64,000 nt of DNA from Microbacteriaceae bacterium (GCA_009780695.1 WQZN01000006.1:1-64000), one strand, 5' to 3'. Counted from the stretch's first letter, positions 1 through 10,814 are shown. Notes: generated by a model from the letters alone, not told the origin. Numbers and translations are program-made.

Positions 1-2011
1 CGTCGGCCTGCTGCTGCAGGGCCGAGACCTTGCGCAGCGGCGGCACCCGGAAGAACCAGGTGAGCACGAACGCGGCCAGGATGACCATCATGCCGACCCA
101 GTAGATCTCGATCGTCGAGGCGTTGAAGCCCTTCATGAACGGACGGGTCAGCGCCTTGTCCGCGCCGTTCAGGAACGACGTGTTGCTCGTGTCGATGTTG
201 CCCGAGCTCTTCGAGGAGTTGCCCTTCTTGATCTCCTTGATGATGCTCGGCACGACCTCCTTCACGACGGCCTCGCGCTGCGCGGTGTTCGTGTAGTCGA
301 CCGCGAGCTTGCCGTTCACGACCGAGGCGTTGGCCTTCTGCGCGACCGTCTGCAGCGCCTGCTGCGTGGCCTGGGGCAGCGCGGCCTGGACCTGCTGGGC
401 GATGATCGTCGGCGCGGCTGCGGCGGGGATCGCGCCTGCGGCGACCTGGGCGTTGACGGCCGAGGTGACCTGCTGGGTGACCGCCTGCTTGGCGGCATCC
501 GTCGCCTCGCCCGCGGCCTTGTCGAGGCCGGTCTGCACGTTCGACTTGATCGGAGTGACCATCGGCGTCCACAGCGTGCTCATGATGGCGCGGTTGTTGG
601 ACTTCTCGGCCACGGCCGGGTTGAGCGCGGCGTTGAGGGCGGCGGTGAGGTCCGCCTTGTTCTCGGTCGCGGTCTGGATGTTCGTCGGGATGACCGAGAA
701 CAGCACCGAGAGCAGCACGGCGGTGCCGAGCGTTCCACCGATCTGGCGGAAGAACGTCGACGACGCGGTCGCCACACCCATGTCACGCGGCTCGACCGAG
801 TTCTGGCTGGCGAGCGTGAGCGTCTGCATCAGCTGGCCGAGGCCGAGGCCGATGGCGAACATCGCGATCATCATGAACCACAGCGGGCGGTCGACGGTCA
901 TGAAGGTCAGCAGGTAGAAGCCGACCGCGGTGATCGCGGTGCCCGTGACGGGGAAGATGCGGTACTTGCCGGTGCGCGAGATGACCTGACCGGAGACGAT
1001 CGAGGCGATCATCAGGCCGAGGACCATGGGCAGGGTGGCGAAACCGGATGCCGTGGGCGAGAGGCCCGTGACGATCTGCAGGTACAGCGGGATGGTCATC
1101 ATCGCGCCGAACATGCCGAAGCCGACGAGCACGCCGAGCAGCGTCGCCATCGAGAAGACGCCCGACTTGAAGAGCTTCATCGGGATGATCGCGTCGTCCT
1201 TCATCGCGAGCTCGATGAAGACGAAGGCGATCGCGCTGACCGCGCCGATCACGTAGCAGGCGATGGATGCCGCGGAGCCCCAGCCCCACGTGCGGCCCTG
1301 CTCGGCCACGAGCAGCAGCGGCACGAGCGTCGTGATGACGGCCGTCGCGCCCCACCAGTCGATGCGGACCTTGCGGCTCGTGAACTTCGGCAGGTGCAGG
1401 AACGTCATGACCATGAACAGCGCGATGACGCCGATCGGCACGTTGACGAGGAAGACCCAGCGCCAGCCCGAGATGAACAGGATCTGGTGCGCGCCGGAGA
1501 ACACGCCGCCGACGAGCGGGCCGATGACGGAGGAGATGCCGAAGACGGCGAGGAAGTAGCCCTGGTACTTCGCGCGCTCACGCGGCGAGAGGATGTCGCC
1601 CATGATGGCGAGCGGCAGGGACATGAGGCCGCCGGCACCGAGGCCCTGGAAGGCGCGGAACGCGGCGAGCATGATCATCGATGTCGAGAACGACGACGCG
1701 GCCGAGCCGACGATGAACACCGCGATCGCGAAGATGAACAGCGGGCGGCGGCCGAAGATGTCGGAGAGCTTGCCGTAGATCGGCGTGGCGATCGTCGAGG
1801 TGATCAGGTAGGCCGTCGTCACCCACGCCTGCTGGTTCAGCCCGTGCAAGTCGTCGCCGATGGTGCGGATGGCGGTGCCGACGACGGTCTGGTCGAGGGC
1901 GCCGAGGAACATGCCGGCCATGAGGCCGTAGATGACGAGCAGGATCTGCTGATGCGTCATCACCGCCTTGTTCCCGGTGGCGGCGCTCGTGGGCGCGGCA
2001 GCTTGTGACAT
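1..2011 (-). CDS. DHA2-family (EmrB/QacA) MFS drug exporter, 3' end outside window
   Basis: Proton-driven multidrug efflux permease of the inner membrane. The frame begins at ATG 2011 (MSQAAAPTSAATG), with AGAAGGAC upstream as ribosome binding site, and stays open to the window edge, giving 670 residues without a stop. Family signs are the early LDQTVVGTAI segment (motif C/D1 region of DHA2 proteins), GKLSDIFGRRP (motif A), and GLGAGGLMSLP. About 13 hydrophobic segments precede an unusually long Ala/Gln/Thr-rich loop of roughly 180 residues (about nt 110-690), then a last membrane segment (IYWVGMMVILAAFVLTWFF). Substrate cannot be told. A palindrome just upstream is a candidate operator. Confidence 0.93.
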   Translation of the reverse strand, partial: MSQAAAPTSAATGNKAVMTHQQILLVIYGLMAGMFLGALDQTVVGTAIRTIGDDLHGLNQQAWVTTAYLITSTIATPIYGKLSDIFGRRPLFIFAIAVFIVGSAASSFSTSMIMLAAFRAFQGLGAGGLMSLPLAIMGDILSPRERAKYQGYFLAVFGISSVIGPLVGGVFSGAHQILFISGWRWVFLVNVPIGVIALFMVMTFLHLPKFTSRKVRIDWWGATAVITTLVPLLLVAEQGRTWGWGSAASIACYVIGAVSAIAFVFIELAMKDDAIIPMKLFKSGVFSMATLLGVLVGFGMFGAMMTIPLYLQIVTGLSPTASGFATLPMVLGLMIASIVSGQVISRTGKYRIFPVTGTAITAVGFYLLTFMTVDRPLWFMMIAMFAIGLGLGQLMQTLTLASQNSVEPRDMGVATASSTFFRQIGGTLGTAVLLSVLFSVIPTNIQTATENKADLTAALNAALNPAVAEKSNNRAIMSTLWTPMVTPIKSNVQTGLDKAAGEATDAAKQAVTQQVTSAVNAQVAAGAIPAAAAPTIIAQQVQAALPQATQQALQTVAQKANASVVNGKLAVDYTNTAQREAVVKEVVPSIIKEIKKGNSSKSSGNIDTSNTSFLNGADKALTRPFMKGFNASTIEIYWVGMMVILAAFVLTWFFRVPPLRKVSALQQQAD

Positions 2012-2101
2012 TGATGTCCTTCTTGGTGAGAGGCGTTGCCGAGATGCCGGAGATGATGAGAGAGCGCGCCGAACGTGCTGGCGCGGCCGACACTGGCGTA
2101 A

Positions 2102-2124
2102 AAATTTGCGGTGACTGCAAATTT
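2102..2124. promoter_or_regulatory. Perfect 8-bp inverted repeat upstream of the DHA2 exporter
   Basis: AAATTTGC (2102-2109) and GCAAATTT (2117-2124) flank a 7-nt spacer. It is an AT-rich island in GC-rich DNA, about 90 nt upstream of the exporter ATG, where a TetR- or MarR-type repressor would bind. No cognate regulator gene lies in the window, so the binding protein is unknown. Confidence 0.55.
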
Positions 2125-2234
2125 ACACCGTGCGAAGGTCTTTGGCGAATCGACCAGGCGATTTTCAGCTAGGAGATAAGCAGGGTCTCTCAGGTCCGCC
2201 GCGCCGTCAACGGTCGCGGCGGCTGTCGCGGGCG

Positions 2235-2723
2235 CTACGCCGCGAGCGCGGTCTCGATCGCCGCGATCACCTCGGGGTCGTCGGGCTTCGTCGGCGGACG
2301 GAAGCGGATGACGCTGTCGTCCCGGCCGACGAGGAACTTCTCGAAGTTCCATGCCACGGGGCCGCCGAGGTGCAGGTGGTCCTTCGTGTGCTTGAGCTGC
2401 TTGTACAGCGGGTGGGCGTCCTTGCCGTTGACCTTCGTCTTCTCCATGAGCGGGAAGCTCACTCCGTAGGTCGCCGAGCAGAACTCGACGATCTCCTCGG
2501 CGCTGCCGGGCTCCTGCCCGGCGAACTGGTTGCACGGGAAGCCGAGGACCGTGAAGCCCTGCGGTCCGTACTGCTCCTGCAGCTTCTCGAGCTGCTCGTA
2601 CTGCGGCGTGAGGCCGCACTTGCTCGCGACGTTGACGACCATCACGACCTTGTCGGCGTAGTCGGCGAGGGAGGTCTGCTGCCCGTCGATCGTCGTCAGC
2701 GGGATGTCTCGGATCGATGCCAT
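2235..2723 (-). CDS. gpx: Glutathione peroxidase family thiol peroxidase
   Basis: Cytosolic peroxide-reducing enzyme of 162 residues, the usual family size. The peroxidatic cysteine is Cys36 (NVASKCG), followed by FPCNQFAGQEPG with Gln70 and WNFEKF supplying the rest of the catalytic Cys/Gln/Trp/Asn set. Cys82 (EEIVEFC) sits where the resolving cysteine of thioredoxin-dependent members lies, so electrons probably come from thioredoxin rather than glutathione, as expected in actinobacteria (inference). A TAGCCT box ends 6 nt before the ATG, so the mRNA is probably leaderless. Confidence 0.93.
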   Translation of the reverse strand: MASIRDIPLTTIDGQQTSLADYADKVVMVVNVASKCGLTPQYEQLEKLQEQYGPQGFTVLGFPCNQFAGQEPGSAEEIVEFCSATYGVSFPLMEKTKVNGKDAHPLYKQLKHTKDHLHLGGPVAWNFEKFLVGRDDSVIRFRPPTKPDDPEVIAAIETALAA

Positions 2724-2953
2724 GCACCGAGGCTAGCTCGACGCGTCGCAGTCGGATCCGACTTCGTGTGAGGAAGACGGCTCTGTGAAACAACTATGAA
2801 CAGCACCTGAACGACATGACCCCCGAGAGGGGGAGCGCCATAACCTCGGAAACGCGGCATGCCCGCGGCCCGGATCCCCCACCCGACACCGTGCCGGCCG
2901 CACCCGCTCGGCCGTACCGCCGCGCTTCGCAACCCGGAAAGGTCCGCCTCCCC

Positions 2954-4192
2954 ATGCCGCACGCCGCCCGGTTCCCGTGGGGCTGGGCCGTCGCCGCCGT
3001 GGGCCTCATCGTCTGCGCCGTGCTCGCCGGGACGCTCCTGCAGCCGGGGGAGGGCGGCTCGCGCGGCGCCGGCGCCGGGGCATCCGCCGCCGCATCGCCG
3101 ACCGAGATCGCTCTCGATGTCAGCCACTGCGGCAGCACGTGGGGCGCACACGGCGGCACGCACGCGGCCGGTGGCGCGCAGTCGTTCACCTTCGTCAACG
3201 GCAACACCGGTGATGTCGAGGTGCAGCTGCAGCAGGTCGCGAGCAAGAAGGTCTTCCTCGAGGTCGACGGCGTCGGCGCCGGCGCGCGGCACAGCGCGGC
3301 CGTCGCCCTCGGCGCCGGCGACTATCGCTTCCTCTGCTACCCCGCTGACGCCGACCCGGTCGTCGGACCCACGGTGACCGTGGGCAAGGCCCCCGCCGGG
3401 GCGGTGCTCACGGCGGGCGTCGTGCCGCTCACGACCAACGACCTCATCCCGGTCGCCAAGAAATACGGCGCGTGGGTCAAGGGCCGGCTGCCCGGCCTCA
3501 TCGCGCAGCTGCGCACGCTGGATGCGGATGTCGCAGCCGGCGACCTCGCGCGGGCGCGGCGCGACTGGCTCACCGCGCACCTCACCTACGAGACGCTCGG
3601 CGCGGCCTACGGCGCGTTCGGCGCCTACGACACCGCGATCGACGGCGAGCCGGCCTCGGGTCGGACCGCCCTCGACGACCCGTCGCTCACGGGCTTCCAT
3701 CGGGTCGAGGCGCTGCTGTGGGCCGGGCGCCCCGCTTCGGACATCCGCCCGCTCACCCGCAAGCTCGTGACGGACGCGACCGCGCTCGCCGCCTCGACGA
3801 CGCTCGATCGCATCGACCCGCTGCAGATCGGCCTGCGCGCGCACGAGATCGTCGAGAACGCGATCCAGTTCGAGTTGACCGGGCAGACGGATGCCGGCAG
3901 CCACACGAACCTCGCGACGATCGACGCGAACCTCGCGGGCTCGCAGCAGGCGCTCTCCGAGCTCACCGCACTGCTCGATTCGCGCTACGCGCAGCTGCCG
4001 CAGACCGAGCGGTCGCTCGCGGCGGCCCGCGCGCTCGTCGAGACCTATCGACGCGCCGACGGCTCGTGGGTGCCGCTCGACTCCCTCGCGCGCGTGCAGC
4101 GCGAGCAGCTGAACGCCGCGCTCGACGCGACCGTCGAGCTGCTGGCGCCCGTCGCCGAGATCTCCGAGCCGCGGAAGGCCGTGCAGCAGTGA
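2954..4192 (+). CDS. efeO: Iron uptake system component EfeO (cupredoxin plus M75 peptidase-like domain)
   Basis: Extracytoplasmic protein of the EfeUOB ferrous/ferric iron importer, 412 residues from ATG 2954. This start is chosen because GGAAAGG lies 10 nt upstream; an in-frame ATG at 2816 would add 46 low-complexity residues. A single hydrophobic anchor (WGWAVAAVGLIVCAVLAG) is followed by a cupredoxin domain (about residues 50-135) and an imelysin-like M75 domain whose HxxE iron-site motif is H249-R-V-E252 (GFHRVEALLW). It overlaps efeB by 4 nt. The membrane permease EfeU is not adjacent. Confidence 0.93.
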   Translation: MPHAARFPWGWAVAAVGLIVCAVLAGTLLQPGEGGSRGAGAGASAAASPTEIALDVSHCGSTWGAHGGTHAAGGAQSFTFVNGNTGDVEVQLQQVASKKVFLEVDGVGAGARHSAAVALGAGDYRFLCYPADADPVVGPTVTVGKAPAGAVLTAGVVPLTTNDLIPVAKKYGAWVKGRLPGLIAQLRTLDADVAAGDLARARRDWLTAHLTYETLGAAYGAFGAYDTAIDGEPASGRTALDDPSLTGFHRVEALLWAGRPASDIRPLTRKLVTDATALAASTTLDRIDPLQIGLRAHEIVENAIQFELTGQTDAGSHTNLATIDANLAGSQQALSELTALLDSRYAQLPQTERSLAAARALVETYRRADGSWVPLDSLARVQREQLNAALDATVELLAPVAEISEPRKAVQQ

Positions 4193-5565
4193 CCGAACCG
4201 ACCTCGTCGCAGCCCGGTGGTGCGTCCGGTGCTCATGACGCTCACGACGCCGCCGGTGAGCCGGGCGGCTGTCCGTTCCACCCGGTCGCACGGGCGGACG
4301 CCCGGCCGCCGGCCGCTGCGCGCCCGACCACCTCGCGCCGTGGCTTCATCGGTGCGCTCGGCGCGGCGGCCGGCGCGGCCGGCGTCGGCGTCGCGGCGGC
4401 GCTCGCGCACCCGGGCCAGGTCGCCGAGGCGGCGCCCGCCGTCGCCCTGGACGACGCGGCGGCGAAGATCGCGTTTCACGGGCCGCATCAGGCGGGCATC
4501 CTGGCCCCGGTGCGCCGCTCGGCCGCGCTGCTCGCCCTCGACGTGACGGCCACGGGGCGTGCGGGGCTGCAGCAGCTGCTCCAGACGATCACCGAGCGGG
4601 CGCGCTTCCTCACGACCGGCGGCACGACGCCCGACGTGGGCATCACCGCGCAGCCGTCGGACTCGGGGATCCTCGGCGAGGAGGTCGTCCCGGGCGGTCT
4701 GACCGTGACGCTCGCCGTCGGGTCGAGCCTGTTCGACGGGCGCTTCGGCCTGGCATCCGCCAAGCCCGCGAAGCTGCGCGTCATGGAGGACTTCCCGAAC
4801 GACGACCTCGACCGCGACATCTGCGACGGCGACCTGCTGCTGCAGTTCGAGGCGGACGACGTCGACGTCGTGACGCACGGCGTGCGCGAGGTGCTGCGCG
4901 CGACCCGCGGCGCGATGCAGCTGCGCTGGCGCCACGACGGCTTCGCCTCGCCGCCTCGGCCGAGCGGCACGCCGCGCAACCTGATGGGCTTCAAGGACGG
5001 CACCGCGAACCCGCTCACGAGCGACAAGAAGGCGATGGACGGGCTCGTCTGGGCGCACGGCGACCAGAACGGCGAGCCCGCGTGGGTCGAGGGCGGCAGC
5101 TATCTGGCGGTGCGCGTCATCCGCATGCTCGTCGAGTTCTGGGACCGCATCGGCCTCGACGAGCAGCAGCAGATCTTCGGCCGCTACCGCGGCAGCGGCG
5201 CCCCGCTGACCGGCACCGCCGAGTTCGACGACCCGCACTACGAGCTCGACCCGACGGGCGCGGTCATCCAGTTCAACGCGCACATCCGGCTCGCGAACCC
5301 GCGCACGCCGCAGACGGCGGACCAGAGGATGCTGCGCCGTGCGTTCAACTACGACGCCGGCATCGACGCCAACGGCAACCTCGACCAGGGGCTCGTCTTC
5401 ACGGCCTACAACCAGGACATCGAGCGCCAGTTCGTCACGGTGCAGAAGCGGCTCGCGAACGAGCCGCTCGTCGACTACATCTCGCCCGTCGGGGGCGGCT
5501 ACTACTTCGCGCTGCCGGGGGTCAGGAATGCCTCCGACTGGCTCGGCAAGGGATTGTTCACGTGA
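4189..5565 (+). CDS. efeB: EfeB, Tat-exported Dyp-type heme peroxidase / deferrochelatase
   Basis: Heme peroxidase of the Efe system, 458 residues. It acts outside the membrane, reducing or releasing iron for EfeO. The GTG start overlaps the efeO stop (GTGA), which fixes translational coupling. A twin-arginine signal is visible at R50-R51 (TSRRGFIGA) followed by an alanine-rich hydrophobic stretch. The DyP signature GxxDG is G267-F-K-D-G271 (catalytic Asp270), and FNAHIRLANP supplies the proximal heme His. The frame can be extended upstream on paper but that is efeO shadow sequence. Confidence 0.94.
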   Translation: MTEPTSSQPGGASGAHDAHDAAGEPGGCPFHPVARADARPPAAARPTTSRRGFIGALGAAAGAAGVGVAAALAHPGQVAEAAPAVALDDAAAKIAFHGPHQAGILAPVRRSAALLALDVTATGRAGLQQLLQTITERARFLTTGGTTPDVGITAQPSDSGILGEEVVPGGLTVTLAVGSSLFDGRFGLASAKPAKLRVMEDFPNDDLDRDICDGDLLLQFEADDVDVVTHGVREVLRATRGAMQLRWRHDGFASPPRPSGTPRNLMGFKDGTANPLTSDKKAMDGLVWAHGDQNGEPAWVEGGSYLAVRVIRMLVEFWDRIGLDEQQQIFGRYRGSGAPLTGTAEFDDPHYELDPTGAVIQFNAHIRLANPRTPQTADQRMLRRAFNYDAGIDANGNLDQGLVFTAYNQDIERQFVTVQKRLANEPLVDYISPVGGGYYFALPGVRNASDWLGKGLFT

Positions 5566-5566
5566 C

Positions 5567-5586
5567 GCGGATGCCCGGGCATCCGC
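5567..5586 (+). terminator. Perfect GC palindrome after efeB
   Basis: A 20-bp perfect palindrome (GCGGATGCCC / GGGCATCCGC) begins 1 nt after the efeB stop. It could fold into an 8-bp stem with a 4-nt loop. There is no T-tract, so termination is only possible, not shown. Confidence 0.4.
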
Positions 5587-5657
5587 ACCGACCGGAATCG
5601 GCGTGAACGCACATGCTCGGCGCACACGGGCGTCGGGACAGAGAGGAAGAAGCAATC

Positions 5658-7379
5658 GTGTTGCAGAAAGCACGTTTGATGCGCTTCGGCATCGCCGGTA
5701 GCGCTCTGGCCGTGGCGGCCGGCTTCGTCGTGGCGACCGCGTTCGCGGTCGCGCCGGCCGAGGCCAAGCCCGTCAAGGACAACTCCGCGCACACCACCAC
5801 CCCGATCAAGCACCTCGTGGTCATCTACGGCGAGAACGTCTCGTTCGACCACTACTTCGGCACCTACCCGAACGCCGCGAACACCGACGGCACCACGTTC
5901 ACGGCGGCCAAGAACACGCCCAAGGTCAACGGCCTGACCCCGGCGCTGCTGAACAACAACCCGAACCTGTACAACCCCTCGCGCCTCACCCCGGCGCAGG
6001 CGGTCACGTGCGACCAGAACCACAACTACAAGCCCGAGCAGGAGGCCGTCGACAACGGCCTCATGGACAAGTTCGTCGAGAACACCTCGAAGGACACCTG
6101 CACCGGCGCCTTCGGCGAGCCCGGCCTCGCCATGGACTACTACGACGGCAACACCGTCACCGGCATGTGGAACTACGCACAGAACTACGCCATGAGCGAC
6201 AACAGCTGGGACGCCGGCTTCGGCCCGTCGACCCCGGGCGCCCTCAACCTCGTCTCGGGTCAGACCCACGGCGTGACGTCGTACTCGCCGTCGAGCTCGA
6301 CCAACCCGGTCGCCCTCTCGACGCCCGACTCGTACACGGTCGCCGACCCGGCGGCGAACGGCGTCGGCACGGTCATCAACGACCCGGACCCGGTGTACGA
6401 CGACTGCGCCGACACCAACCACACCTCGACGAACGCGCTGGCGGGGATGTCGGGCAAGAACGTCGGCGACCTGCTCAACGCGGCGGGCGTCACGTGGGGC
6501 TGGTTCCAGGGCGGCTTCACGCCGACCACCTCGGCGGCCGACAGCTCGACCGGTTTCGCGGTCTGCGGCACGACGCACACCAACGTGGCCGGCGTCTCGT
6601 CCGCTGACTACTCGGCGCACCACAACCCCTTCGAGTACTACAAGTCGACGTCGAACCCGCACCACATCGCCCCGGCCTCGGTGGCCGAGGTCGGTCACAA
6701 CGGGCAGGCGAACCACCAGTACGACATGTCGTACTTCTACAAGGCGCTGGATGCCGGCAACCTGCCGGCCGTCTCGTACCTGAAGGCCCCGGAGTACCAG
6801 GACGGCCACGCCGCCTACTCCGACCCGATCGACGAGCAGACCTTCGACATCAACGTGATCAACGCCCTGCAGAAGTCGGCGGACTGGAAGAACACCGCCG
6901 TCGTCATCTCCTACGACGACTCGGACGGCTGGTACGACCACGTCGCCCCGACGATCACGAACAGCTCGAACAGCGCGACGAACGACACCACCATCTGCAC
7001 CACGGCTGCCGCCAACGGTGTGAAGGCGCTCGGCGGCTACGTCGACCGCTGCGGCCCGAGCCAGCGTCTGCCGCTGCTCGTCATCTCGCCCTACACCAAG
7101 GCGAACTCGGTCGACCACACCGTGACGAGCCAGCCGTCGATCCTCAAGTTCATCGAGCAGAACTGGAAGACCGGCACCATCGGTGACGGTTCGCTCGACC
7201 GGACGGTGAACTCGATCTCGAGCCTCTTCGACTTCTCGGACGCGCAGAAGCGCGAGGTGCTGCTAAACCCGTCGACGGGCGCGGTGGCGCAGACCGTTGC
7301 GCTCAAGGGCAACGGCGAGCCGAAGAACCACCAGGGCGACAACGGCAAGGGCGAGAACGGCAAGGGCGACAAGAAGTAG
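5658..7379 (+). CDS. Secreted phosphoesterase (PF04185, phospholipase C / acid phosphatase type)
   Basis: Exported phosphate-ester hydrolase, 573 residues. GTG 5658 is chosen because AGGAAG precedes it; ATG 5679 is an alternative. A signal peptide follows (AGSALAVAAGFVVATAFAVAPAEA). The domain opens with the metal-binding HLVVIYGENVSFDHYFGTYP motif typical of bacterial phospholipase C / AcpA enzymes, and later has AVVISYDDSDGWYDHVAP, which supplies further metal ligands. The C-terminus is a hydrophilic Lys/Gly/Asn tail ending GKGDKK. Exact substrate (phospholipid, phosphomonoester) is open. A strong terminator follows. Confidence 0.9.
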   Translation: MLQKARLMRFGIAGSALAVAAGFVVATAFAVAPAEAKPVKDNSAHTTTPIKHLVVIYGENVSFDHYFGTYPNAANTDGTTFTAAKNTPKVNGLTPALLNNNPNLYNPSRLTPAQAVTCDQNHNYKPEQEAVDNGLMDKFVENTSKDTCTGAFGEPGLAMDYYDGNTVTGMWNYAQNYAMSDNSWDAGFGPSTPGALNLVSGQTHGVTSYSPSSSTNPVALSTPDSYTVADPAANGVGTVINDPDPVYDDCADTNHTSTNALAGMSGKNVGDLLNAAGVTWGWFQGGFTPTTSAADSSTGFAVCGTTHTNVAGVSSADYSAHHNPFEYYKSTSNPHHIAPASVAEVGHNGQANHQYDMSYFYKALDAGNLPAVSYLKAPEYQDGHAAYSDPIDEQTFDINVINALQKSADWKNTAVVISYDDSDGWYDHVAPTITNSSNSATNDTTICTTAAANGVKALGGYVDRCGPSQRLPLLVISPYTKANSVDHTVTSQPSILKFIEQNWKTGTIGDGSLDRTVNSISSLFDFSDAQKREVLLNPSTGAVAQTVALKGNGEPKNHQGDNGKGENGKGDKK

Positions 7380-7409
7380 TCAGTCGCACGCGCTCAGCGC
7401 ACACGACAG

Positions 7410-7438
7410 GAGGCCCCGGGCTCGCCCGGGGCCTCTTT
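7410..7438 (+). terminator. Rho-independent terminator of the phosphoesterase gene
   Basis: An 11-bp GC stem (GAGGCCCCGGG, 7410-7420, with its complement 7425-7435) has a CTCG loop and is followed by TTT. It lies 30 nt after the stop codon and faces the convergent pgm gene. Confidence 0.8.
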
Positions 7439-7474
7439 CGCGCACGTGCCTCCCGCGAGCCGCGCTGCCGGGCT

Positions 7475-9115
<1,641 letters not shown>

Positions 9116-9126
9116 GCGCCCATCCT

Positions 9127-9254
9127 GACAGCGGGGCCGTGTCGACGGAACCGCCTCAGCGGAGCCGTTTCGACGGAACCATCTGACAGAACGTCGCCAA
9201 CGGAGCCGCTCCCGATGGAACCGCCCTGACGGAACAGCCCCCACGGGGCCGCAC
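9127..9254. repeat. Nine degenerate 14-nt tandem repeats upstream of pgm
   Basis: A CGGARCC-like core starts at about 9132, 9146, 9160, 9174, 9186, 9201, 9216, 9230 and 9244, spacings of 14, 14, 14, 12, 15, 15, 14 and 14 nt. Better units read GACGGAACCGCC. The array fills the gap between the HNH gene and pgm, so it overlaps the expected pgm promoter/leader. Function unknown. Confidence 0.6.
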
Positions 9255-9317
9255 CGCGCGGGAAGGGCCCGAACCGACGCGCTCGCGATCGGTGGTGGAG
9301 GTCGGCGGTCGTCGCGC

Positions 9318-10814
9318 TCATGCGGCGTCGCCTTCCTCGGTCGGCTCGCCTTCCGCACGGCGCAGCTGTGCCGCGAGACCGTGCTTGCGGATGAGCCGCG
9401 CGGGTTCTCGACCCGGCCAGCGCAGCCAGTAGTCGCCCCCTCTCCGCTCGATGCGACCGCCCTGGTTGTGCAGGTTGAGGTGATGGAACCGGCACAGCAG
9501 CACGCCGTCGCGGGTCTCGGTGCGGTGGCTGTGCTCGCCCTCGTGCCACGGGTTGATGTGATGTGCCTCGCAGGCGGATGGCGGCATCGTGCAACCCGGG
9601 ATGAGGCACCCGCCGTCGCGGAGCGCCAGTGCGGTTCTCTGCCTGCCCGAGAAGGTCCTCTCATGTCGTGTGACGTCGAGCGCCTGCCCGGTGTCGTCGA
9701 ACAGGGTTGCGAGATGGTCGCCTGAGCAGACCGCCGTGAGGATGTCGGCCCCGGCCACCGGCTCGGACCGCCCGTCGAGCCAGCCGAGGCCGTCGGGCGG
9801 TGGATCCTGGCCGTTCCTGCGCGCCTCGTCGGCAGCCTGCGCGGCGCGGAGATCGGCGAGGGTGACGGCGATGTTGACGGTGGGGACGTACTTGCCGAAG
9901 ACGCCGGACCCCGTGACGCCGGCGATGAGGAAGCCGGTGAACGCGTCGGCGAGCAGCTGCTCATTGCTGCGCGCGTCGGCGTCGAGCTCAGCCGCACGGT
10001 CGCGTTCCTCTTCCGTCATGAACCGCGGGCCGCCGAGGCGGGGCGCGAGGTGGCGGAAGAGCGGGGCCCAGAGCTGTGCGTCGGTCATCGGATCGACGAG
10101 CAGGTCGTACTTCACCATGCCGTCGCCGCGCACGTGCCGCTTCAGAGACCGTTGCTCGTGCAGCCGCTCGGCGTTCCCGACGGCCCAGTCGCGGTCGAGA
10201 ACCGCCCGGTGCTGTGCGGCGAGCCTCTTCACGTCTTCCGGGGTGAGTTCGCCCTCCCAGGCATCCACGACGAGCCGCAGCGCCGCCGCCCGCCAGGCAC
10301 GCTCATCGCTGCTGCTGGCCTCGCGCGGCGCCCCGAGCCCGCGGCGCAGCGCATCACCCTGGTCGATGGTCAACCAGGCGTTGCGCACGGCGACGGCGAT
10401 CGGTGCGTCCCACGCACCGCTCAGCCGTTCCAGCGCCTCGATCGAGCGCGGCAGCGGAACCGAAGCGTTCGGAACGGGTGCGATCTGTTCGGCGACCTCG
10501 AGCAGTTCGCCGGTTCGGACCGCGCGCGAGGCATCCGCCCGCGTCACGCCCGTGAGTCTCTGCACGAGTTCGACGCCCGAGCGCACGCCGGAACGCCGGG
10601 CGAGCCCGGCTGCGCCCAGCTCGCGCGCCGATTTCCGCTCGATGTCGGCGGCCACAGCCGCCATGGCGGTGTCGACCCGCGACCGCAGCGCCGCCAACTC
10701 GACCAGCAGCGCGGTCTCGTCGGCATCCGCCAGCGCGGCGATCTCGCCCGAGCGCGGCAGTGCGGACTCGGCCGACACGGCCAGGTCATGCACCCGCGAG
10801 ACGATCTCGATCAT
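9318..10814 (-). CDS. DUF222 / HNH endonuclease domain protein (13E12-repeat type)
   Basis: 498 residues. The N-terminal two thirds matches the DUF222 (13E12) family common in multiple copies in actinobacteria. The C-terminal HNH nuclease domain is clear: LRDGGCLIPGCTMPPSACEAHHINPWHEG with Cys pairs and the AHHI core, then GVLLCRFHHLNLHN. Such proteins may be homing-type nucleases or mobile-intron relatives; the role here is unknown. ATG 10814 is preceded by TAGATT with a 6-nt gap, so the transcript is probably leaderless. Confidence 0.88.
   Translation of the reverse strand: MIEIVSRVHDLAVSAESALPRSGEIAALADADETALLVELAALRSRVDTAMAAVAADIERKSARELGAAGLARRSGVRSGVELVQRLTGVTRADASRAVRTGELLEVAEQIAPVPNASVPLPRSIEALERLSGAWDAPIAVAVRNAWLTIDQGDALRRGLGAPREASSSDERAWRAAALRLVVDAWEGELTPEDVKRLAAQHRAVLDRDWAVGNAERLHEQRSLKRHVRGDGMVKYDLLVDPMTDAQLWAPLFRHLAPRLGGPRFMTEEERDRAAELDADARSNEQLLADAFTGFLIAGVTGSGVFGKYVPTVNIAVTLADLRAAQAADEARRNGQDPPPDGLGWLDGRSEPVAGADILTAVCSGDHLATLFDDTGQALDVTRHERTFSGRQRTALALRDGGCLIPGCTMPPSACEAHHINPWHEGEHSHRTETRDGVLLCRFHHLNLHNQGGRIERRGGDYWLRWPGREPARLIRKHGLAAQLRRAEGEPTEEGDAA

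Noticed and set aside
2816-2953. Longer N-terminus for EfeO from ATG 2816
   Set aside because: The added 46 residues are low-complexity and precede the anchor helix; ATG 2954 has a proper ribosome binding site.
9127-9254. CRISPR-like array
   Set aside because: Unit length is 14 nt with no distinct spacers and imperfect repeats; no cas genes nearby.
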